64,000 bases of DNA from JADKAV01 sp963733395 (GTDB lineage Bacteria > Actinomycetota > Actinomycetes > S36-B12 > UBA10799): NCBI GenBank assembly GCA_963733395.1, contig CAVTCZ010000021.1, positions 186,001-250,000 of the forward strand, in the 5' to 3' direction. A program made the position numbers and the translations under genes. This document shows, one piece after another, positions 29,977 through 38,693 of this stretch (position 1 is the first letter of the stretch; the number at the start of each line of letters is the position of its first letter). The notes under the pieces are model-generated. The model ran no database searches, was not told where the DNA came from, and saw nothing but the letters and a program-made list of their open reading frames with translations.

Positions 29977-31599
29977 CTACTCGACGTAGCCCGCGGCCTC
30001 GGTGCGCGCCGCATTCCGGGGCAGGAAGAACGCCGCGAGCAGCCCCAGCGAGATGAGGAAGGCGGCGACGAACCCGACCTGCTTGGCCGCCGACGCGAAG
30101 CCCTCGGACGCGCCCTCGAAGAGGACCTGTCCGTTCGGCTGTTGCGGCAGGGCCACGACAGCCGTGCCCGCGCTCTGCTGGACCACCTCGGTGACCTGCT
30201 GCGCCGCGGGTTCCGGCACCCCCCGCTCGGTGAGGTCGCTGGTGATCGTGCCCAACCCCGTGATCAGCACCGCACCCAGCAGCGCCGTCCCGATGGCCGC
30301 ACCCACCTGCCGCGAGGTCGACTGCACGGCCGAGGCCATCCCGGACTCCGCGACCGGCACCTCCGAGAGGATCACGCCGGTGAGTTGGGCGGTGGCGAAA
30401 CCGACGCCCATCCCGTAGACGAACAAGCCCGGCGCCATCATCCACCCGGTCACTGTGGTGGACAGCACGACCGCGATCCACAGCACGCCGATGACCTCGA
30501 GCGCCATGCCGAGCCGCAGCACCGGGACCGGTCCCATCCGCTTGGCCATGCCGGCGCCGAGGCCGCTGGCCAGGAACGACCCGGCGGCCAGCGCCAGCAG
30601 GATCACGCCGGTCTCCAGGGCGTCGTAGCCGATGACCGACTGCAGGAACAGCGGCAGGATGAACAGCAGCCCGAACTCCCCGAGACTGACGATCGCCGCG
30701 ACGGCGTTGCCCATCCCGAAGGTGCGGATCCGGAACAGCACGAGGTCGACCATCACGACCTTGCCGGCCTTCTTGCGCCGGGCCTCGACCCACACGAACG
30801 AGGCCACCAGGACGGCCGACAGCACCAGGGCGACGCCGGGGGCGGAGATGTTGTCCAACGGCCAGTCGAACCCCGCGGCGCTGAACTGCTTCTTGGGCTT
30901 GATCCATCCGTAGTTCTGCCCCTCGATCAGCCCGAAGATCAAGGCGGCCAGTCCCAGCGTCCCCAACAGCGCGCCGGGCAGGTCGATGCCGCGCTTGTCG
31001 ACGGTGTCCCGGGTTTCCGGGACCAGCAGCAGCACGCCGATGACCACCGCGATCGCGATGGGTACGTTGATCAGGAAGGCCCAGTGCCAGGTGGCGTAGG
31101 TGGTGAGCCATCCGCCGACCAGCGGGCCGAGGGCGGCCATGCCGCCGATGGTCGCGCCCCAGACGGCGAAGGCGATGGCCCGGTCCTTTCCCCGGTACAC
31201 GGCGTTGAGCACGGATAGCGAGGCCGGCAGGATCATCGCGGCGGCCACGCCCTGCAGGCCACGGGCGGCGATCAGTTGTCCCGAGCTGCCCGAGGACGCG
31301 ACCAGAACGCTGGCGACGGCGAACAACGAGACGCCGGAGACGAACATCAGCCGGCGGCCGACGATGTCCGACAGTCGTCCGGACAGCAGCAGCAGCGAGG
31401 CGAACAGCAACGCGTAGATCGCGTTGACCCATTCGGCGTCCGTGGTGGTGAGGTCGAGGTCCTCGATGATGGTCGGGAGGGCGACGTTCACGACCGTCGC
31501 GTCGAGGATGATCATGGCCACGCCGAGGGCCAGGAACAGCAGGGCGACCCAGCGCTTCCTGCCGGTCAGGGCCGACGTCGTGTTCGTGTCAGTGGTCAC
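29977..31599 (-). CDS. MFS drug efflux transporter, DHA2 family (EmrB/QacA type)
   Basis: 540 residues with 14 predicted helices. LDATVVNVALPTIIEDL is motif D1 and GRLSDIVGRRLMF motif A; RGLQGVAAAMILPASLS and LGPLVGGWL (motif C-like) fit the DHA2 drug/proton antiporters. Its stop region is outside the tandem duplication, so this is the intact copy. The 5' end overlaps the TetR gene by eleven bases on the same strand; the regulator probably controls both. Confidence 0.93.
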   Translation of the reverse strand: MTTDTNTTSALTGRKRWVALLFLALGVAMIILDATVVNVALPTIIEDLDLTTTDAEWVNAIYALLFASLLLLSGRLSDIVGRRLMFVSGVSLFAVASVLVASSGSSGQLIAARGLQGVAAAMILPASLSVLNAVYRGKDRAIAFAVWGATIGGMAALGPLVGGWLTTYATWHWAFLINVPIAIAVVIGVLLLVPETRDTVDKRGIDLPGALLGTLGLAALIFGLIEGQNYGWIKPKKQFSAAGFDWPLDNISAPGVALVLSAVLVASFVWVEARRKKAGKVVMVDLVLFRIRTFGMGNAVAAIVSLGEFGLLFILPLFLQSVIGYDALETGVILLALAAGSFLASGLGAGMAKRMGPVPVLRLGMALEVIGVLWIAVVLSTTVTGWMMAPGLFVYGMGVGFATAQLTGVILSEVPVAESGMASAVQSTSRQVGAAIGTALLGAVLITGLGTITSDLTERGVPEPAAQQVTEVVQQSAGTAVVALPQQPNGQVLFEGASEGFASAAKQVGFVAAFLISLGLLAAFFLPRNAARTEAAGYVE

Positions 31600-32245
31600 G
31601 GGATTCTCTTTCTGTGTTCGCGTCGTAGAGCTCGAGCAGCGCCCCTTCGTGGGGCACGCCCTCGCGGGTGTAGATGCCGGATTCGAGGATTTCGATGGTC
31701 GTGCGGTACATGCGCTGCAGGCCTTCGGGGTGCAGGATGTCGGCGCCGGTCGCCTTGTGGACGGCGCCGCTGAGCAGGAAGGGGCCCAGCCGCAGCATGA
31801 CCAGGATCGCCGCGCGCATGTCCGGGTCGTCGGTGGACTTGAGGTATCCCTTGGCGGTCATGGCCTCCAGCGACTGCTTGGTCAGTTCCACGATGTCGGC
31901 CACAAGCGCGTTTGCCCGGGGGGAGTCGTCGCTGGCCTGCTTCATGAGGTAGCGCATCAACGGCGGCGCAGCGTCGGTCACGCCACCGAACTGGCTCATC
32001 GCCTCTGTCGGCTGGCGGTCGCCGGCGCGGGCGAGCATGTCGCGGAAGAAGTCGAAGACGTACGCGTCGCAGGCTTCCCGCAGGCCTTCCTTCGAGCCGA
32101 AGTGGTGCAGGATCAGCGCTGGGGAGACGCCGGCGTCCGCAGCGATCGTGCGCACGGAGGTGCCCGCGTAGCCATCGGTGCCGAACCGTTCGAGCGCGGC
32201 GTCACGGATCCTGGCCGAGGCCGTGAGATCCGCTTCTGAACGCAT
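31589..32245 (-). CDS. TetR/AcrR family regulator of the MFS pump
   Basis: 218 residues. N-terminal helix-turn-helix: RIRDAALERFGTDGYAGTSV, RTIAADAGVSPALILHHFGSK. The C-terminal ligand domain is variable, as usual. ATG 32245 lies seven bases after TAGGGT and next to the palindrome AACGATCGTT. It should repress itself and the MFS transporter, released by the pump's substrate; that is inferred from the order and overlap. Confidence 0.9.
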   Translation of the reverse strand: MRSEADLTASARIRDAALERFGTDGYAGTSVRTIAADAGVSPALILHHFGSKEGLREACDAYVFDFFRDMLARAGDRQPTEAMSQFGGVTDAAPPLMRYLMKQASDDSPRANALVADIVELTKQSLEAMTAKGYLKSTDDPDMRAAILVMLRLGPFLLSGAVHKATGADILHPEGLQRMYRTTIEILESGIYTREGVPHEGALLELYDANTERESRDH

Positions 32246-32252
32246 GTTCAAT

Positions 32253-32270
32253 ACCCTAAACGATCGTTCA
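32253..32270 (-). promoter_or_regulatory. tetR promoter with palindromic operator
   Basis: On the minus strand the perfect palindrome AACGATCGTT (32259-32268) sits directly upstream of TAGGGT (32253-32258), which is seven bases from the tetR ATG. A TetR dimer bound there would block the -10 region. The identical site occurs in copy B at about 35119-35128. Confidence 0.55.
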
Positions 32271-32500
32271 GCCGGATTGCGCGGCGGGGCGGCTCTGGGC
32301 CGTGCGCCGCTGGGTGCTGGCCGGCGATTGCCGCGAAGGTGCAGCGACAATTCCCGGTTTGTCACGAAGGTGGCCGGTTTGCGCTATCCACCCCGCGCAC
32401 CTTCGTGACACACCACCGGCGGGCGGCACACCTTCGTCACAATCGCACCCGGGGAGGGCCAGACCCCGCGCCGATGCGGCCCTGTGACGTCCGAAGCTGG

Positions 32501-32572
32501 ATCAGAGCCACCAAGAGAGCCGGCTTCGGACTCCTCTCATGGCGCAACTACCGCAGCCGCATGACCCGACTG
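32501..32572 (+). pseudogene. possible ISL3-type transposase C-terminal fragment
   Basis: One frame reads IRATKRAGFGLLSWRNYRSR, resembling the IKRxAFGFxxFxNYRxR C-terminus of ISL3 family transposases. No inverted repeats or further transposase sequence were found; the fragment occurs in both duplication copies (second at 35359-35430). The remaining 32273-32640 contains CACGAAGGTG/CACCTTCGTG inverted motifs and no gene. Confidence 0.35.
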
Positions 32573-32638
32573 GACCCTCCTACCCACTCTGACCGTCCGC
32601 TGGAATCCGAAGGTCCGGTGTCCCTCGCCGGACATGAC

Positions 32639-32672
32639 GAAGCCCCGGCACCGCCAAAGGCACCGGGGCTTC
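32639..32672 (-). terminator. intrinsic terminator after the SHOCT gene, copy A
   Basis: GAAGCCCCGG pairs with CCGGGGCTTC over a 14-base loop, ten bases past the stop of the minus-strand gene. Confidence 0.7.
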
Positions 32673-32682
32673 GCGAGGGTTG

Positions 32683-32997
32683 CTAGGAGTTGAGGATCTT
32701 CGCCTTCTCGGCGGCGAACTCCTCGTCGGTCAGGACACCGGAGTTCTTGAGTTCACCGAGCTGCTTGAGCTGCTCCATCTTGTCGTCGTTCATGCCGCCC
32801 GCGGCGGGTACGGGTTCGGGTGCTGGCGCCGGCGCAGCTGCCTGCTGCTGCGCGGCAGCCTCCTGCTGTTTGGCAGCGGCCTTCTTCTCCTGTTTGTTGC
32901 GTACCGCGCCGCTCGCGGCGGTGGCGGTCCCGGCGACGACGGCGGTACGCGCCACCGTCCCGACCAGTCCGGGTCGTCCCATTCGACGTCGTCTCAT
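32683..32997 (-). CDS. SHOCT-domain protein, copy A
   Basis: 104 residues. A basic start (MRRRRMGRPGLVGTVARTAV) with one hydrophobic stretch, an Ala/Gln/Pro-rich linker, then the C-terminal SHOCT motif LKQLGELKNSGVLTDEEF and AEKAKIL. SHOCT motifs bring proteins together, function otherwise unknown. AGGAGG precedes ATG 32997. In copy B the gene directly follows the DUF6325 gene with two bases between them, so they form an operon there; copy A has lost the partner. Confidence 0.88.
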   Translation of the reverse strand: MRRRRMGRPGLVGTVARTAVVAGTATAASGAVRNKQEKKAAAKQQEAAAQQQAAAPAPAPEPVPAAGGMNDDKMEQLKQLGELKNSGVLTDEEFAAEKAKILNS

Positions 32998-32998
32998 G

Positions 32999-33101
32999 TC
33001 AGTCCTCCTGGAGTGCTTCGATGGCTGCGGCAACGGTCTCGTGCGGAATGCGCAGGTAGCTGATCAACTGGCCGCCGGACCCGCGGATTGCGGCGCTGAG
33101 C
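32999..33101 (-). pseudogene. DUF6325 gene fragment at the duplication joint
   Basis: Encodes only the last 34 residues (AAIRGSGGQLISYLRIPHET and IEALQED) of the DUF6325 protein seen complete at 35857. Its 5' part is replaced at 33101/33102 by the 3' part of the second MFS gene, the novel joint of the tandem duplication. Confidence 0.85.
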
Positions 33102-34458
33102 TGATCGTGCCCAACCCCGTGATCAGCACCGCACCCAGCAGCGCCGTCCCGATGGCCGCACCCACCTGCCGCGAGGTCGACTGCACGGCCGAGGCCATCC
33201 CGGACTCCGCGACCGGCACCTCCGAGAGGATCACGCCGGTGAGCTGGGCGGTGGCGAAACCGACGCCCATGCCGTAGACGAACAAGCCCGGCGCCATCAT
33301 CCACCCGGTCACTGAGGTGGACAGCACGACCGCGATCCACAGCACGCCGATGACCTCCAGGGCCATGCCGAGCCGCAGCACCGGGACCGGTCCCATCCGC
33401 TTGGCCATGCCGGCGCCGAGGCCGCTGGCCAGGAACGACCCGGCGGCCAGCGCCAGCAGGATCACGCCGGTCTCCAGGGCGTCGTATCCGATGACCGACT
33501 GCAGGAACAGCGGCAGGATGAACAGCAGCCCGAACTCCCCGAGACTGACGATCGCCGCGACGGCGTTGCCCATCCCGAAGGTGCGGATCCGGAACAGCAC
33601 GAGGTCGACCATCACGACCTTGCCGGCCTTCTTGCGCCGGGCCTCGACCCACACGAACGAGGCCACCAGGACGGCCGACAGCACCAGGGCGACGCCGGGG
33701 GCGGAGATGTTGTCCAACGGCCAGTCGAACCCCGCGGCGCTGAACTGCTTCTTGGGCTTGATCCATCCGTAGTTCTGCCCCTCGATCAGCCCGAAGATCA
33801 AGGCGGCCAGTCCCAGCGTCCCCAACAGCGCGCCGGGCAGGTCGATGCCGCGCTTGTCGACGGTGTCCCGGGTTTCCGGGACCAGCAGCAGCACGCCGAT
33901 GACCACCGCGATCGCGATGGGTACGTTGATCAGGAAGGCCCAGTGCCAGGTGGCGTAGGTGGTGAGCCACCCGCCGACCAGCGGGCCGAGGGCGGCCATG
34001 CCGCCGATGGTCGCGCCCCAGACGGCGAAGGCGATGGCCCGGTCCTTTCCCCGGTACACGGCGTTGAGCACGGATAGCGAGGCCGGCAGGATCATCGCGG
34101 CGGCCACGCCCTGCAGGCCACGGGCGGCGATCAGTTGTCCCGAGCTGCCCGAGGACGCGACCAGAACGCTGGCGACGGCGAACAACGAGACGCCGGAGAC
34201 GAACATCAGCCGGCGGCCGACGATGTCCGACAGTCGTCCGGACAGCAGCAGCAGCGAGGCGAACAGCAACGCGTAGATCGCGTTGACCCATTCGGCGTCC
34301 GTGGTGGTGAGGTCGAGGTCCTCGATGATGGTCGGGAGGGCGACGTTCACGACCGTCGCGTCGAGGATGATCATGGCCACGCCGAGGGCCAGGAACAGCA
34401 GGGCGACCCAGCGCTTCCTGCCGGTCAGGGCCGACGTCGTGTTCGTGTCAGTGGTCAC
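33064..34458 (-). CDS. MFS transporter copy B, C-terminally truncated at the joint
   Basis: Identical in most positions to residues 1-453 of the MFS protein at 29977, then cut at the duplication joint. The last residues (ISSAPQSAGPAAS) come from reading antisense-frame DUF6325 sequence. The final membrane helix and basic tail are absent (464 instead of 540 residues), so it may be inactive. Confidence 0.85.
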   Translation of the reverse strand: MTTDTNTTSALTGRKRWVALLFLALGVAMIILDATVVNVALPTIIEDLDLTTTDAEWVNAIYALLFASLLLLSGRLSDIVGRRLMFVSGVSLFAVASVLVASSGSSGQLIAARGLQGVAAAMILPASLSVLNAVYRGKDRAIAFAVWGATIGGMAALGPLVGGWLTTYATWHWAFLINVPIAIAVVIGVLLLVPETRDTVDKRGIDLPGALLGTLGLAALIFGLIEGQNYGWIKPKKQFSAAGFDWPLDNISAPGVALVLSAVLVASFVWVEARRKKAGKVVMVDLVLFRIRTFGMGNAVAAIVSLGEFGLLFILPLFLQSVIGYDALETGVILLALAAGSFLASGLGAGMAKRMGPVPVLRLGMALEVIGVLWIAVVLSTSVTGWMMAPGLFVYGMGVGFATAQLTGVILSEVPVAESGMASAVQSTSRQVGAAIGTALLGAVLITGLGTISSAPQSAGPAAS

Positions 34459-35105
34459 GGGATTCTCTTTCTGTGTTCGCGTCGTAGAGCTCGAGCAGCG
34501 CCCCTTCGTGGGGCACGCCCTCGCGGGTGTAGATGCCGGATTCGAGGATTTCGATGGTCGTGCGGTACATGCGCTGCAGGCCTTCGGGGTGCAGGATGTC
34601 GGCGCCGGTCGCCTTGTGGACGGCGCCGCTGAGCAGGAAGGGGCCCAGCCGCAGCATGACCAGGATCGCCGCGCGCATGTCCGGGTCGTCGGTGGACTTG
34701 AGGTATCCCTTGGCGGTCATGGCGCTCGAGCGACTGCTTGGTCAGTTCGACGATGTCGGCCACCAGCGCGTTGGCCCGGGGGGAGTCGTCGCTGGCCTGC
34801 TTCATGAGGTAGCGCATCAACGGCGGCGCAGCGTCGGTCACGCCACCGAACTGGCTCATCGCCTCTGTCGGCTGGCGGTCGCCGGCGCGGGCGAGCATGT
34901 CGCGGAAGAAGTCGAAGACGTACGCGTCGCAGGCTTCCCGCAGGCCTTCCTTCGAGCCGAAGTGGTGCAGGATCAGCGCTGGGGAGACGCCGGCGTCCGC
35001 AGCGATCGTGCGCACGGAAGTGCCCGCGTAGCCATCGGTGCCGAACCGTTCGAGCGCGGCGTCGCGGATCCTGGCCGAGGCCGTGAGATCCGCTTCTGAA
35101 CGCAT
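34448..35105 (-). pseudogene. TetR regulator copy B, frameshifted
   Basis: Same start (ATG 35105) and operator as the copy at 31589, but one extra base near 34725 (GGCGCTCGAGC versus GGCCTCCAGC) shifts the frame after ELTKQSLE, so the ligand-binding domain is lost. The neighbouring 50 bases also hold several substitutions not present in copy A. The helix-turn-helix is intact. Confidence 0.8.
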
Positions 35106-35496
35106 GTTCAATACCTTAAACGATCGTTCAGCCGGATTGCGCGGCGGGGCGGCCTTGGGCCGTGCGCCGCTGGATGCTGGCCGGCGATTGCCACAAAGGT
35201 GCAGCGACAATTCCCGGTTTGTCACGAAGGTGGCCGGTTTGCGCTATCCACCCCGCGCACCTTCGTGACACCCACCGGCGGGCGGCACACCTTCGTCACA
35301 ATCGCACCCGGGGAGGCCAGACCCCGCGCCGATGCGGCCCTGTGACGTCCGAAGCTGGATCAGAGCCACCAAGAGAGCCGGCTTCGGACTCCTCTCATGG
35401 CGCAACTACCGCAGCCGCATGACCCGACTGGACCCTCCTACCCACTCTGACCGTCCGCTGGAATCCGAAGGTCCGGTGTCCCTCGCCGGACACGAC

Positions 35497-35530
35497 GAAG
35501 CCCCGGCACCGCCAAAGGCACCGGGGCTTC
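35497..35530 (-). terminator. intrinsic terminator, copy B
   Basis: Same GAAGCCCCGG/CCGGGGCTTC hairpin as at 32639-32672, after the second SHOCT gene. Confidence 0.7.
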
Positions 35531-35540
35531 GCGAGGGTTG

Positions 35541-35855
35541 CTAGGAGTTGAGGATCTTCGCCTTCTCGGCGGCGAACTCCTCGTCGGTCAGGACACCGGA
35601 GTTCTTGAGTTCACCGAGCTGCTTGAGCTGCTCCATCTTGTCGTCGTTCATGCCGCCCGCGGCGGGTACGGGTTCGGGTGCTGGCGCCGGCGCAGCTGCC
35701 TGCTGCTGCGCGGCAGCCTCCTGCTGTTTGGCAGCGGCCTTCTTCTCCTGTTTGTTGCGTACCGCGCCGCTCGCAGCGGTGGCGGTCCCGGCGACGACGG
35801 CGGTACGCGCCACCGTCCCGACCAGTCCGGGTCGTCCCATTCGACGTCGTCTCAT
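35541..35855 (-). CDS. SHOCT-domain protein, copy B
   Basis: Same 104-residue product as at 32683. Here it keeps its native position two bases after the DUF6325 gene (AGGAGG before ATG 35855), so this is the ancestral operon arrangement. Confidence 0.88.
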   Translation of the reverse strand: MRRRRMGRPGLVGTVARTAVVAGTATAASGAVRNKQEKKAAAKQQEAAAQQQAAAPAPAPEPVPAAGGMNDDKMEQLKQLGELKNSGVLTDEEFAAEKAKILNS

Positions 35856-35856
35856 G

Positions 35857-36297
35857 TCAGTCCTCCTGGAGTGCTTCGATGGCTGCGGCAACGGTCTCGT
35901 GCGGGATGCGCAGGTAGCTGATCAACTGGCCGCCGGACCCGCGGATTGCGGCGCTGAGCCGCGACGCCCACGTGTTCTCCCAGACGACGACCAGTGCCGA
36001 GGAGTCGGGGTCGAGGCCCTCTGCCATGCCCATGAGGTCCTCGTCGTTGAGCAGGTCCAACTGCGACTCGGTGATGTCGGCGAAGGCATCCGCAACTGCG
36101 GCGTCCTCCACCTCGACGAAGGCGGCGTTGCCCTCGGCGTCCTTGGTCAGGAAGGCGAGGTCGATGATGCGCACGGTGCCGTCCTGTTGGAGTTCGGCCA
36201 GCGCGGGGGCAACCTCGCCGTTGAAGTCGTTGCCTTCGAAAAGTACGACGGCGACGTCGACCGGACCAACGGTGTCCGGATCGGGGATGTCGGGCAT
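35857..36297 (-). CDS. DUF6325 family protein
   Basis: 146 residues: VGPVDVAVVLFEGNDFNGEV, then ALAELQQDGTVRIIDLAFL, and SSALVVVWENTWASRLSAAI are features of DUF6325 proteins, which commonly stand beside SHOCT proteins in actinobacteria. GAGAGG precedes ATG 36297. No catalytic motif; role unknown, probably envelope or stress related by association only. Confidence 0.82.
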   Translation of the reverse strand: MPDIPDPDTVGPVDVAVVLFEGNDFNGEVAPALAELQQDGTVRIIDLAFLTKDAEGNAAFVEVEDAAVADAFADITESQLDLLNDEDLMGMAEGLDPDSSALVVVWENTWASRLSAAIRGSGGQLISYLRIPHETVAAAIEALQED

Positions 36298-36568
36298 GGA
36301 TTTTCCTCTCTGGGGGTGCTCCCTTGTTCTACCGCAGGATCGGCAAGGATGCGAGGCCACCATCGTGCGCGCATGCGGCGCCTCGGATCCGGCGCAGCGC
36401 CGCGCGGGCAGGTCCGTGGACAACTGCTGGCCCAGTGGCTGCCAAGCGGGCCATCCGGGCGAGTGCCGCCGAACGCTGCGCGACGACCCGCCCGAAGCGC
36501 GACGCTCATCGCTCGCACTGCTCCGCAGCACTTCCGCGACGCATTGTCAGCGGCCTAGGATGGCCCCC

Positions 36569-37982
36569 ATGCCCATCGCAGGTCCGCCGCCGCAGCCGTC
36601 GCGCCGGGTCTTCCTGGCCGGGATGGTCGCAGCTGTGGGCGCGGTCGGTCTCGGAGCGTGCGGGGAACCGACGCAGACCGGCGGTCAGCCGGTACCGGTC
36701 CCGGTCACCGACCCGGGCGGCGACCACCCGAACCTGGTGATGATCGTCAGCGACGACCACCGCTGGGATCACGTCTCTTACCATCCGGCCCACCCGCCGT
36801 TCCTGAGCACGCCCAACCTGGACCGGCTCGCGGGGCAGGGGATGGTGGGCGCCAACGCGTTCGTGACGACGGCCCTGTGCAGCCCGTCGCGCGGGACCTT
36901 CCTGTCGGGGCAGTACGCGAGCCGGCACGGGGTCCAGAACAACCTCACGTCCTGGAACCCGCAGACAGAGACCTTCTTCGAGCCGCTGATGGCCGCCGGA
37001 TACGACTGCGCGTTCATCGGCAAGTGGCACATGCCCGGGCAGCTGCCCGACCTGCGCGGGGTGAACACGTTCATCACCTTCACCGCGGAGGAGGGACAGG
37101 GCCAGTACAACGACTGCCCGCTGCTCATCGACGGGGTCATGACCGAACGCCCGGACACCTACATCACCGACGACCTGACCGACCTGGCCCTGGAGTGGAT
37201 CGCAGCCCGGCCGCCCGGCAAGCCGTACGCGCTGTGGCTGGCGCACAAGGCGGTGCACCACCGGTTCATCCCACCCGAGCGGTTCGCTGGAGCGCTCGCC
37301 GACGCCGACCTGTCCAACCTGCCGCCGGAGTCGTTCGCCTTCCAGTCGCTGATGGACGAGAACGTGTGGGAGGGCACGCTCGGGAACCTGCAGACCCTGT
37401 ACCGCCGCTACTGCGAGACCCTGCTCGGTCTCGACGACCAGATCGGGCGGGTGCTCGACGAGGTTGACCTCCAGGACACCTACGTCGTCTACACCAGCGA
37501 CAACGGCTACTCGTGGGGCGAGCACGTCCTGACCGGCAAGCGCTGGCCTTACGAGGAGAACACCCGCGTGCCGTTCATCGCGGCCGGTCCGGGGATCGAA
37601 CCGGGCAGCACCGACGCGCTCATCCTCAACGCCGACCTGGCTCCGACACTGCTGGACTGGGCCGGGGTTGAGCCCCTTCCCGACGCCCAGGGGCAGTCGG
37701 TGGCGGAGCGTGCTGTCCGGTACCGGGAGCCCGGTGCGCGACGAGTTCATGTACGAGTACTTCCCCGACTACCCGTACCACGTGCCGGGCCTGCAGGCGG
37801 TCCGCGACGACCGCTGGTTGTACATCGAGTACGACACCGGCCCAGCGCCGCAACTGTTCGACATCGTCGTGGATCCGCGGACGCAGACCGACCTCGCCGC
37901 GGCCGAACCGCAGAGGGTCGCCGAGATGGCCGCGCGGCTGCAAGCGCTGCGGGAGCGGGTCGACGCCGGCGGTGTGGTGTGA
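36569..37982 (+). CDS. Tat-exported lipoprotein sulfatase, one frameshift
   Basis: Type I sulfatase of the alkaline-phosphatase superfamily. SRRVFLAG is a twin-arginine signal and GLGAC (Cys31) the lipobox. VSDDHRWD binds the metal, and CSPSR with Cys104 is the formylglycine site, so maturation needs a formylglycine-generating enzyme. GKWHMPG, VYTSDNGYSWGEH complete the site. A frame change near 37725 connects to DEFMYEYFPDYPYHVPGLQA and the natural end. ATG 36569 is seven bases after TAGGAT. The physiological sulfate ester is unknown. Confidence 0.9.
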
Positions 37983-38530
37983 GAACGGCGCGCGTCGGGC
38001 TCGCGCTGGTGCCCGGTGCGGTTGTCCTATTGGCGTCCTGGTTCGTCGGCACCTACGCCGGCCGGTACCAGGTGCTGGGTGCGGCCTACGGCCCGCTGCT
38101 CAATGCGGGCGTGCTGCTGCGCGCGTTCGGCATGTTCGCGTCGGTGGTTCTGGTGTGGGGGGCGTTGCGATCACGTGGGGCTGGACGCGGGGTGCTGGCC
38201 CTTGCGATCCTGTCCGGCCCGATCACCTATGGGATCGTCGCCGCGATCGGTGCGCTGGACTACTTCCCGCCCGGCCAGGCGGCGTACTACGGGATCAATC
38301 CGCTGTTCATCGCTGCCATCGCCGGGCAGTGTGCGGCCGCTGGCTTCGCGGAGGTGCTGTGGCGCTGGTGGTCCCGTCGGCGGGGTCGGGATGTCGGGCG
38401 CCCGATGACGCTGGGTACTGCAGCCACGGTCGTAGGGGGTCTGGCCGTGGTGTTCTTCACGGTGCTCTACCAGGGCGGGGTGCCGTTCTTCTACGTCTAC
38501 CAGCGCGGGTACCTGTGGCTGTTCACGTGA
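37979..38530 (+). CDS. small multi-pass membrane protein of unknown function
   Basis: 183 residues with five predicted helices (for example ALVPGAVVLLASWFVGTY, AVVFFTVLYQGGVPFFYVY). No recognised family. GTG 37979 overlaps the sulfatase stop (GTGA), so the two are co-translated and it may anchor or assist in the same process, which is inference. Confidence 0.7.
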   Translation: MRTARVGLALVPGAVVLLASWFVGTYAGRYQVLGAAYGPLLNAGVLLRAFGMFASVVLVWGALRSRGAGRGVLALAILSGPITYGIVAAIGALDYFPPGQAAYYGINPLFIAAIAGQCAAAGFAEVLWRWWSRRRGRDVGRPMTLGTAATVVGGLAVVFFTVLYQGGVPFFYVYQRGYLWLFT

Positions 38531-38681
38531 GGCCCGGGGTGGGGATTGCGGCACTCGCCCGGCCGACCGGTGGGGGTCCGGGCTGACATCCTGACTGGTT
38601 GCGGGGGGTCAGGCGGGATGCTTCTAGCAACGCTCGCTGCATCTCTCGGACACATATAAAACGAACTGCCGTTATTCCTTA

Positions 38682-38693
38682 TATATTGGAAGC
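38682..38693 (+). promoter_or_regulatory. AT-rich promoter of the Fic gene
   Basis: TATATT (38682-38687) plus six bases precedes GTG 38694. The region 38652-38687 is unusually AT-rich for this genome and has ATATAA...TTATAT inverted halves that could bind a regulator, possibly the Fic protein's own winged-helix domain. Confidence 0.55.

Larger units (their letters stand above)
30243..33101. repeat. tandem duplication, copy A (2.86 kb)
   Basis: Spans most of the MFS gene, tetR, the intergenic palindromes, the SHOCT gene and the last 100 bases of a DUF6325 gene. It matches 33102-35959 nearly base for base in the same orientation, with scattered substitutions (for example 30455 versus 33314) that show it is not simply the same reads placed twice. 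Confidence 0.92.
33102..35959. repeat. tandem duplication, copy B (2.86 kb)
   Basis: Second copy of 30243-33101. The left end starts inside MFS and the right end lies inside the complete DUF6325 gene (after GCGCTGAGC). The event duplicated a segment whose original right end is here and whose left end is at 30243. Confidence 0.92.
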
